Origin: an uncultured Faecalibacterium sp.
GTDB lineage: Bacteria; Bacillota; Clostridia; Oscillospirales; Ruminococcaceae
Direction: 5' to 3'
Length of the DNA stretch: 12,851 bases
NCBI GenBank assembly: GCA_934561485.1
Contig: CAKTGS010000055.1
Span: forward strand, 1 to 12,851
In this document: positions 8,001 through 12,786 of the stretch, one piece after another
How positions within the stretch are numbered: the first letter of the stretch is position 1
Layout of the letters: the number at the start of each line of letters is the position of its first letter
Notes under the pieces: generated by a model
What the model saw: only the letters and a program-made list of their open reading frames with translations
The model's database searches: none
What the model was told of the DNA's origin: nothing
Made by a program: the position numbers and the translations under genes

Positions 8001-8156
8001 TGCCAGCATTTCCGCGCTCAGGCTGCCCGCGCAGGCCTGACCGTGACCTTTGACAGTTCTAAGCCCCTGCATGTGGCTGATTCTTCTGCACCGCTGTGAG
8101 GAAAAATCGTCTGCGCCGACATCGGCATCCGGGATGAATGGCACCCGGAATTTTGA
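8001..8156 (+). pseudogene. Relic of NAD(P)H-hydrate epimerase (YjeF N-terminal domain)
   Basis: Reading codons from about 8010 gives a short segment typical of the C-terminal end of the YjeF/NnrE epimerase domain. A stretch ARAGLTVTFDSSKPLH leads to SSAPL, then an in-frame TGA at 8097-8099 where the family often has Cys, and the frame continues as GKIVCADIGI to a second stop at 8154-8156. The LTVTF...K...G.....ADIGI pattern on both sides of the stop is hard to explain by chance. The intact enzyme repairs hydrated NAD(P)H. No start, ribosome site or upstream domain remains; only about 50 codons survive. The left limit is uncertain. Confidence 0.6.
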
Positions 8157-8192
8157 CTGAGATAAGATTCAGAAAAAATCTCTGTGTCCTTC

Positions 8193-8221
8193 TTGACAGC
8201 CTTCGCATATTCTGTTTTAAT
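8193..8221 (+). promoter_or_regulatory. Sigma-A-type promoter of the oadB unit
   Basis: A consensus -35 box TTGACA (8193-8198) is followed by 17 bp and TTTAAT (8216-8221) as -10. Transcription would begin near 8228-8230, exactly where the pairing structure of the leader starts. Confidence 0.8.
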
Positions 8222-8228
8222 ACATCTT

Positions 8229-8340
8229 GATGAAAGGGAGTAAAGGGCGGCTTTCCAGCTTACAAGCCGGGAAGCCGCTGCATGGCAGCGTCATCACGGC
8301 AGAAATGCCCGATGTCATGTGTTCGCTTGAGACTTTTGTC
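8229..8340 (+). promoter_or_regulatory. Structured leader, yybP-ykoY (Mn2+)-like riboswitch aptamer
   Basis: The leader can close with helix GATGAAAG (8229-8236) paired to CTTTTGTC (8333-8340), eight pairs of which two are G-U. Just inside is GGGAGTA (8236-8242), close to the GGGGAGUA core of yybP-ykoY RNAs. Next come a 10-bp hairpin (8247-8256 with 8269-8278), the segment CGTCATCACGG (8289-8299), a GAAA-loop hairpin (8298-8309) and GATGTCATG. As I remember it, the yybP-ykoY consensus has the same order (AAAG, GGAGUA, GUCA, a GG..CCG hairpin, CUUU). The closing helix uses the same bases as the left arm of the terminator, so ligand binding should switch transcription on. Riboswitch layout is well supported; the class is tentative. 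Confidence 0.6.
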
Positions 8341-8375
8341 ACAGACAAGGTACTGTGGCAGAAGTCTCTTTTTTT
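8329..8375 (+). terminator. Intrinsic terminator in the oadB leader (attenuator)
   Basis: An uninterrupted 16-bp stem (8329-8344 with 8353-8368, two G-U pairs), 8-base loop and seven T (8369-8375). It lies between promoter and oadB, so it must be conditional. Its left arm overlaps the 3' strand of the closing helix of the leader (8333-8340). Confidence 0.88.
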
Positions 8376-8412
8376 CTTGCCGCCGTACCGGAACACAAGG
8401 AGGTAAGAAAAA

Positions 8413-9543
8413 ATGAACTTTCTGAACACATTCGCAAGTCTGTTTTCCAATTTTGGAAACCTGACGTGGCAGATGGTGGTGATGTGGGGTCTCGGTGCGC
8501 TGCTCATCTATCTTGCCATCGCCAAAAAGATGGAGCCGAGCCTGCTGCTGCCCATGGGCTTCGGGGCCATTCTGGTCAACCTGCCGCTGTCCGGAGCCAT
8601 CACTCAGGGGGATACTGTCGGCCCGATTTCCGCCTTGTTTGATGCGGGCATGTCCAACGAACTGTTTCCCCTGCTGCTTTTCATCGGCATCGGTGCTATG
8701 ATCGACTTTGGCCCCCTGCTGGAAAAGCCGTGGCTCATGCTCTTTGGTGCTGCCGCTCAGTTCGGCGTCTTCTTCACCCTGTTTCTGGCAGGCTTCTTCT
8801 TTGAGCTGAAAGACGCCGCTTCCATTGCCGTCATCGGCGCAGCGGACGGCCCCACCGCCATTTTTGTGGCCAACACCCTCAACTCCCAGTACCTCGGTGC
8901 CATCATGGTGGCCGCATATAGTTACATGGCACTGGTTCCCATTGTGCAGCCGCCGGTCATCAAACTACTGACCACCCGGAAGGAACGCCGCATCCGGATG
9001 CCCTACGAGAAAGGCAGTGTCAGCCAGCTGACTAAAATTCTATTCCCCATTGTGGTGACCATCATTGCTGGGATGGTTGCCCCTGCCAGCGTTGCGCTGG
9101 TGGGTTTCCTGATGTTCGGCAACTTGCTGCGGGAATGCGGCGTGCTGAACGCCCTGAGTGAAACGGCACAGAATGTGCTGGCGAACCTCATCACCATTGT
9201 GCTGGGTCTGACCGTAGCCGGGCAGATGACCGCCGACAAGTTCGTCCGGCCCGACACCCTGCTCATCCTTGCACTGGGGCTGGTGGCCTTCGTCTTTGAT
9301 ACGGCGGGCGGCGTGCTGTTTGCAAAGCTGCTGAACCTGTTCCTGCCCGAAGGCAAAAAGCTGAACCCGATGATCGGTGCAGCCGGCATCTCCGCCTTTC
9401 CCATGAGCGGGCGTGTCGTTAACAAGATGGGGCTGGAAGAGGACAACCAGAATTTCCTGCTGATGTACTCCATCAGCGTCAATGTTTCGGGGCAGATCGC
9501 ATCCGTCATTGCTGGCGGCCTGATCCTGACCCTGATGGCTTAA
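8413..9543 (+). CDS. oadB: Na+-translocating decarboxylase beta subunit (OadB/GcdB/MmdB family)
   Basis: A 376-residue polytopic membrane protein. In this family the beta subunit couples decarboxylation of carboxybiotin to Na+ export. Residues known from Klebsiella OadB to matter are conserved: Asp145 in GAADGPT (equivalent of Asp203), Tyr171 (Tyr229), and Asn318, Gly322, Ser327 and Arg334 in the NPMIGAAGISAFPMSGR block (Asn373, Gly377, Ser382, Arg389). QPPVIKLLTTRKERRIRMP forms the usual cytoplasmic loop. AAGGAGG at 8397-8403 sets the start. Upstream lie a promoter, riboswitch-like leader and attenuator; downstream a small OadG-like gene. No alpha (carboxyltransferase) or biotin-carrier gene is in the window, so the substrate (oxaloacetate, glutaconyl-CoA, methylmalonyl-CoA) cannot be told. 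Confidence 0.93.
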   Translation: MNFLNTFASLFSNFGNLTWQMVVMWGLGALLIYLAIAKKMEPSLLLPMGFGAILVNLPLSGAITQGDTVGPISALFDAGMSNELFPLLLFIGIGAMIDFGPLLEKPWLMLFGAAAQFGVFFTLFLAGFFFELKDAASIAVIGAADGPTAIFVANTLNSQYLGAIMVAAYSYMALVPIVQPPVIKLLTTRKERRIRMPYEKGSVSQLTKILFPIVVTIIAGMVAPASVALVGFLMFGNLLRECGVLNALSETAQNVLANLITIVLGLTVAGQMTADKFVRPDTLLILALGLVAFVFDTAGGVLFAKLLNLFLPEGKKLNPMIGAAGISAFPMSGRVVNKMGLEEDNQNFLLMYSISVNVSGQIASVIAGGLILTLMA

Positions 9544-9556
9544 CGGAGGTACACTT

Positions 9557-9685
9557 ATGCTTCATCTTTCTTCGTGGATGACCACGCTGCCCATAATGCT
9601 CATCGGTATGGTCGGCATTCTTCTCGTCATCAGCGTCATTGTTCTGGCCGTGATGCTGCTCAACCAACTGACCAGTCGAAAATAA
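9557..9685 (+). CDS. 42-residue OadG-like single-pass membrane peptide
   Basis: An ATG at 9557 with a strong CGGAGGT site (9544-9550), 13 bp after oadB, opens a 42-codon frame. The peptide has a short N-terminal part, one hydrophobic helix (about residues 11-36, PIMLIGMVGILLVISVIVLA) and a short NQLTSRK tail. The pattern GMxxILLVI...LL..L resembles the membrane anchor of the gamma subunit (OadG) of sodium-pumping decarboxylases, which holds beta and alpha together. Full OadG has a longer C-terminal tail with metal and alpha-binding residues that is absent here. Position after oadB supports the role; sequence alone is too short for certainty. Confidence 0.7.
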   Translation: MLHLSSWMTTLPIMLIGMVGILLVISVIVLAVMLLNQLTSRK

Positions 9686-9702
9686 TCTGCTTTACTCAAT
9701 AA

Positions 9703-9762
9703 GGCCTCCGAATCTCTTTCTAAGTGGAAAAAGGTTCGAAGGCCTCCGTTTTACAATTTTTT
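9703..9762 (+). terminator. Probable terminator of the oadB unit
   Basis: Imperfect long hairpin 18 bp after the small gene: GGCCTCCGAA (9703-9712) pairs with TTCGAAGGCC (9735-9744) with one mismatch, and CTCTTTC/GAAAAAG extend it inward. T4 (9749-9752) and T6 (9757-9762) follow. The 10-mer AAGGCCTCCG also occurs as a direct repeat at both ends. Confidence 0.6.
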
Positions 9763-9818
9763 CGGAATAGCCGCTTTTTACCATCAGACAGCGCAGTTCA
9801 TCTTTCATGCCGGGACAC

Positions 9819-9860
9819 AAAAAGCCCCCGGAGAGCCTTTTGGCAGCTCTCCGGGGGCTT
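9819..9860 (-). terminator. Terminator of hsp20
   Basis: A perfect 15-bp stem (9822-9836 with 9846-9860) read on the minus strand ends in TTTTT (9823-9819), 47 bp after the hsp20 stop. It faces the oadB-unit terminator, so the two units converge here. Confidence 0.88.
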
Positions 9861-9906
9861 GCGTTATACACTGGGCACCGGTATTCCTCACACCGATGCA
9901 AAACAG

Positions 9907-10377
9907 TTATTCAATTTCAATGAGGTTGGGGTTCTCAGGCAGAGCCTTCTGCTGCTGAGGTGCGGGCAGCGTGATGTGCAGGATGCCATCCTCGAACTTT
10001 GCGTGAATGTCCTCCTTCTTCACGGCATCACCCACATAGAAGCTGCGGGCGCAGGTGCCGGAGAAGGTCTCGCGGCGCAGGTAGCGGCCCTCTTTGTCCT
10101 TCTCGTCATTGCTGTGGCTGCGGACAGCCTGAATGGTCAGGTAGCCATCGTTCAGTTCCATCTGAACGTCTTCCTTCTTGCAGCCGGGCAGGTCAACAGC
10201 AACATCATAGTTGCCATCGGCAGTCTGCTTCACATCGGTCTTCATCATGTTTGCACCGCGCTTGCCGAAGGTCTCACGCTCTTCACGGTTCATCGCACGC
10301 TCCAGCGCACCATCGTTCCAGAACGGATCAAAGAGATCATCGAACAGATTCTCATGGAAAACAGCAGGCATAAACAT
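9907..10377 (-). CDS. Small heat shock protein, Hsp20/alpha-crystallin family
   Basis: A 156-residue ATP-independent holdase chaperone that keeps unfolding proteins soluble in the cytosol. The N-terminal arm MFMPAVFHENLFDDLFDPFW is typical of clostridial Hsp20. The alpha-crystallin domain spans about residues 45-138, with YDVAVDLPG (57-65), a region rich in Lys/Glu before YLRRETFSG, and FEDGILHITLP (128-138). The C-terminal tail ends in IEIE; such IXI motifs dock into neighbouring subunits in the oligomer. GGAGGA at 10385-10390 (minus strand) sets the start. It has its own promoter with a CIRCE operator and its own terminator, so it is a single-gene heat-shock transcription unit. Confidence 0.95.
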   Translation of the reverse strand: MFMPAVFHENLFDDLFDPFWNDGALERAMNREERETFGKRGANMMKTDVKQTADGNYDVAVDLPGCKKEDVQMELNDGYLTIQAVRSHSNDEKDKEGRYLRRETFSGTCARSFYVGDAVKKEDIHAKFEDGILHITLPAPQQQKALPENPNLIEIE

Positions 10378-10498
10378 AAATCATTCCTCCAATCCCGGCG
10401 TTCGGGTCGGGTAAAAATTTATGATGTGCATCAGGAGCACAGGCCTTTCCGGGAGCCTTCCGGCTCTCTTCTTTGCCCTCTCTCCTGACTGCGCCTAT

Positions 10499-10527
10499 GT
10501 TATACCACACGTTCTTAGCACTGTCAA
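10499..10527 (-). promoter_or_regulatory. Sigma-A-type promoter of hsp20
   Basis: Minus-strand TTGACA (10527-10522), 17 bp, then TATAAC (10504-10499). The start would be near 10492, which leaves a leader of about 115 nt before the ATG. That leader can fold a GAGCC/GGCTC hairpin (10453-10466). The -35 box lies inside the CIRCE element. Confidence 0.85.
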
Positions 10528-10541
10528 TCAAAGAGTGCTAA
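10515..10541. promoter_or_regulatory. CIRCE operator (HrcA site)
   Basis: TTAGCACTG, nine bases, GAGTGCTAA: the CIRCE consensus TTAGCACTC-N9-GAGTGCTAA with a single mismatch in the arm at 10523. CIRCE is bound by the repressor HrcA and usually controls groESL and dnaK; here it controls hsp20. Because the element covers the -35 box, HrcA would block polymerase directly. Confidence 0.93.
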
Positions 10542-10931
10542 AATTCACAAAAGAATAATACTTTGATAAAATCTCATGCAATCTTTTCAGGATTCAGTCG
10601 TATTATCGTTCTTTATTAAAAATGCCGGACGCGGCACTCCCTGTGTACCGCTGTACTGACCGGTTGCTTTCCATTCGGCAGTCTGCGCCGCGCGCTCTTC
10701 GATGGTCATTTTATTGCTCTTTTTCTTTGACTATTGTGAAGTCAAACTGTAATTTCGATCCATCAAGTTATTCTTCACAACTTGTCTTGACAATTTTACC
10801 CAACCATGGGATCTTAAAGCCATTCGTTAGCTTTTTCTAACCAGCTGATCGAAGTCCACCCCGGCTTTTCTTTTAGCGTACAATGTTAGCGGCAACTACC
10901 TTGAAAATTTCATTTGATGAGGTGTGTTACC
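10542..10931. other. AT-richer intergenic stretch without a secure gene
   Basis: Between the hsp20 operator and the next ribosome site I see no gene I can trust except a possible 40-codon minus-strand frame (10587-10709). TTGTC/GACAA near 10788-10800 forms a small inverted repeat that contains a TTGACA hexamer, but no matching -10 box follows at the right distance. Confidence 0.4.
10587..10709 (-). CDS. Possible 40-residue small protein, unknown
   Basis: A minus-strand frame from ATG (10709-10707) to TGA (10589-10587). The peptide begins MTIEERAAQTAEWKATGQYS and ends in KNDNTTES; it is hydrophilic, with no signal peptide or membrane helix. The composition looks like real protein, but the upstream AAAGAG is a poor ribosome site and no promoter is evident. 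I do not recognise a family. It could be a short gene, the remnant of a longer one, or chance. Confidence 0.3.
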   Translation of the reverse strand: MTIEERAAQTAEWKATGQYSGTQGVPRPAFLIKNDNTTES

Positions 10932-11172
10932 ATGAGATTGAAAAAATGTTCGCGGGTATTCTGGCTGCTGCTATGATGGTGTGTGCCGTATCGGTTCCGG
11001 CCTTCGCTGCGCAGGATGTGGAAGAGGAAAACTGCCTTTCCTCCACCTATGTTGTCATGAATATCCCCTAGCTTCGATGATCGGCAAGACCATTACCCAG
11101 ATCACCTACTACACCGCAGACGGCGTTTACGTCCTGCCGGTGAACGTGGTCGTTCCTGCACAGGCAAACTGA
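10932..11172 (+). pseudogene. Frameshifted small secreted protein gene
   Basis: GAGG at 10919-10922 leads to an ATG at 10932 reading MRLKK, which then leaves the sensible frame at a run of six A (10941-10946). One base more would join MRLKK to MFAGILAAAMMVCAVSVPAF in the next frame, giving a textbook signal peptide with an AFA-AQ cleavage site. That frame stops at 11069-11071, and a third frame goes on as ASMIGKTITQITYYTADG to a stop at 11170-11172, just before a strong terminator. Joined, the product would be about 80 residues, exported and then cleaved to a 50-residue peptide of unknown role. Two indels suggest decay; slippage on the A-run is possible for the first. Confidence 0.6.
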
Positions 11173-11185
11173 TCGACAAATAGAA

Positions 11186-11229
11186 AACGGGCTGAATGTT
11201 GGGATCCCCAGCGTTCAGCCCGTTTTTTT
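11186..11229. terminator. Bidirectional intrinsic terminator
   Basis: An 11-bp perfect stem (11186-11196 with 11214-11224) with inner TTGGG/CCCAG pairing is followed by seven T on the + strand (11223-11229) and by TTTT on the minus strand. It serves the secreted-peptide gene from the left and the Gly-rich gene from the right. Confidence 0.9.
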
Positions 11230-11230
11230 G

Positions 11231-11438
11231 TTATTTCACTTTGTTCCGCAGTTCTTTCTTCGTTGCCCATAAACTGTATGCGCAGGCAATCACTTCCGAT
11301 ACCCAGAACGCCGCCACCGCCATGGTTGTGGTTTCCACCGCCGCCGGACGAGCCGCCAAAGTTGCGGTTGAACGCCGTCATGTACTGGGCATAGCCCGTA
11401 TCCCCTTTGCCGAAATAGCCGTAATCACCGTTTGCCAT
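11231..11438 (-). pseudogene. Frameshifted Gly-rich small membrane protein gene
   Basis: The start at 11438 has an ideal AAGGAGG (11447-11453). The first 43 codons give MANGDYGYFGKGDTGYAQYM, then AFNRNF and a run of Gly, Ser, Asn and His. After the GGC-rich tract near 11310 the open frame runs on through the terminator, which is implausible. Shifting one base gives AFWVSEVIACAYSLWATKKE and LRNKVK with a stop at 11233-11231, right before the terminator. The intact protein would be about 69 residues: aromatic-rich N-terminus, Gly linker, one short membrane helix and a basic tail. I recall similar short MAN.D.GYFGKG proteins in Faecalibacterium-like genomes, with no known function. It could also be a sequencing error in the repeat. 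Confidence 0.6.
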
Positions 11439-11482
11439 GGTTTTGTCCTCCTTCAGAATCATGTTTCTGCTTTTCTAATGTC

Positions 11483-11511
11483 ATTTTATGAAAAGTGATG
11501 CACCATAAAAT
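11483..11511. repeat. 8-bp inverted repeat upstream of the Gly-rich gene
   Basis: ATTTTATG (11483-11490) and CATAAAAT (11504-11511) are perfect inverted copies 13 bp apart, in the 210-bp gap between the Gly-rich gene and the sigK-like gene. It may be an operator; there is no other evidence. Confidence 0.3.
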
Positions 11512-11648
11512 TCTCTTTCAGGCCTGCAAGAAAAAACATTAAAAAATCCCTGCATCCATTTCCTGCTTTCATCGGATAACGTCCAGGCCCTTGCGCATAC
11601 ATTTGCAGTGACGCATTTTGTACGCTGCAAAGAACGGAGGATGCCGGT

Positions 11649-12128
11649 ATGCTGCTGACCCTGCTGCAATTTTTCGCCACAAAGTTTCTGTTCCTGGCGC
11701 TCCACCTGGAAAGCGGCAGTTTCCCGCGCCCACTCACAGCCTGGGAAGAAGCAGCCGCCTTTGCTGCGCTGCGGACCGGGGATGCCGCCGCACGGGAAAG
11801 GCTCATCCGGCACAATCTGCGGCTGGTGGCGCACATCGTTAAAAAATATTACGCTGTGCCCGGAGACCAGGAGGATTTGGTTTCCATTGGCACCATTGGC
11901 CTGATAAAGGCCGTAGACACCTTTGATGCCACCCGCAGGGCACGCTTTTCCACCTATGCCAGCCGGTGCATTGAAAATGCTATCCTCTCCCCAGCGCACT
12001 TTGGGATGGAAAAGAGAATCCACCTCTTTCACACAATAACGCATCTACATCAAAATGGATTTTTTGGAGCCGAGAGAGCGGTTCCTTTTTTCTGCTTCAG
12101 AGGGTATCATGTGAGGGTCGTGGTCTAA
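11649..12128 (+). pseudogene. sigK: Truncated sporulation sigma factor, SigK type
   Basis: The first 113 of 159 residues match pro-sigma-K: a hydrophobic pro-like N-terminus (residues 1-20), SFPRPL (24-29), HNLRLVAHIVKKY (55-67) and the region 2 core QEDLVSIGTIGLIKAVDTF (74-92), then STYASRCIEN (101-110). SigK directs late mother-cell genes in sporulation. After Asn110-Ala-Ile-Leu the family sequence ends and the remaining 46 residues fit nothing; the rest of region 2, region 3 and the promoter-reading region 4 are absent, so the product cannot act as a sigma factor. GGAGG at 11636-11640 is intact. The break falls where the skin element enters sigK in Bacillus subtilis. It may be an active, rearrangeable 5' half or a dead relic. 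Confidence 0.85.
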
Positions 12129-12199
12129 CCCCTCTCTACATCCTGCAGGTGCCGCTTGCCGGGCCGCACACCACTTCGGAAGCACAGGAGTTCTTCCAT

Positions 12200-12634
12200 A
12201 TGTACCATTCCTACTCCGAAATCACCAATCCATCCGACCGTATGCGCTGGTACCGCTACAGCCTTGGTCTGCTGCAGAAAGACGTTGCCGCCATGGTCGG
12301 CATGGAAGAATGGCTCTACCAGGACCTTGAAAGCGGCGCATTTCACCGCAGCTTCACGCCCGAACTTGCGGACAAGCTGGCTGCCTTCTATTCCATCCCG
12401 GTCAAAGACCTTCTGGATGACTACGCCCTGTTTCTGCACCGGGGCGGAGGAGCCTTCCTCCGCAGATACCGGGAGACAAAAGGCTGGAACCGTCAGCAGC
12501 TTGCCGACCACGCAAAGGTCAGCCGGACAAGCATCCGCTGCTGGGAAAACGGACAGAAGACCATCAGTCAGAAGTGCTTTTGCCATCTGGTGGAAAACCT
12601 TGGTTCCGATTTTCCATCTATGCTTCGCATGTGA
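12200..12634 (+). CDS. Tandem helix-turn-helix (XRE-like) regulator, mobile-element type
   Basis: A 144-residue protein with two Cro/C1-like HTH units. The first spans about residues 18-75 (SLGLLQKDVAAMVGM, then the LESG turn, then a SIPVKDLLDDY end). The second spans about 86-135 (FLRRYRETKGWNRQQLADHA, SRTSIRCWENGQKTIS). The N-terminus YHSYSEITNPSDRMRWYRYS is a hallmark I remember from clostridial regulators next to site-specific recombinases and other mobile genes. The ATG at 12200 with AGGAG at 12186-12190 is the best start; the frame is open further left to a GTG at 12149 without a ribosome site. It lies just past the break in the sigK-like gene. DNA binding is likely; the target is unknown. 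Confidence 0.8.
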   Translation: MYHSYSEITNPSDRMRWYRYSLGLLQKDVAAMVGMEEWLYQDLESGAFHRSFTPELADKLAAFYSIPVKDLLDDYALFLHRGGGAFLRRYRETKGWNRQQLADHAKVSRTSIRCWENGQKTISQKCFCHLVENLGSDFPSMLRM

Positions 12635-12670
12635 GGTATGGCAATTTTTCTCCGGTCAAAAGAATTCTTC

Positions 12671-12708
12671 ATTATACCCCTTTATATCCTTGTCTGAAGG
12701 GGTATAAT
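12671..12708. repeat. Perfect 12-bp inverted repeat
   Basis: ATTATACCCCTT (12671-12682) and AAGGGGTATAAT (12697-12708) with a 14-bp spacer. Each arm ends in a TATAAT hexamer pointing outward. It has no T-run, so it does not look like a normal terminator; an operator or a recombination site is possible. Confidence 0.75.
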
Positions 12709-12720
12709 ACACACAAACGC

Positions 12721-12774
12721 AAAAGCCGTCCGCATGGCCGCCAATGATGCTTTGGCAGCCTACAGACGGCTTTT
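12721..12774. terminator. Bidirectional terminator between the HTH gene and the minus-strand gene
   Basis: AAAAGCCGTC (12721-12730) pairs perfectly with GACGGCTTTT (12765-12774). Inside, GGC-C-GCCAA (12736-12744) pairs with TTGGC-A-GCC (12752-12760). Both ends have four T on their outgoing strand, as expected between convergent genes. Confidence 0.8.
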
Positions 12775-12786
12775 CCTATCCTATTC

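Noticed and set aside
9692..9901. Minus-strand frame of 69 codons between oadB unit and hsp20
   Set aside because: It runs through two terminator hairpins and has no ribosome site; the gap is better explained by convergent terminators.
11127..11230. Extension of the Gly-rich minus-strand frame through the bidirectional terminator
   Set aside because: A frame that crosses an 11-bp stem with T7 is not credible when a one-base shift gives a membrane helix and a stop just before it.
11481..12044. 187-codon minus-strand frame opposite the sigK-like gene
   Set aside because: The + strand carries unmistakable SigK motifs; the antisense frame has none.
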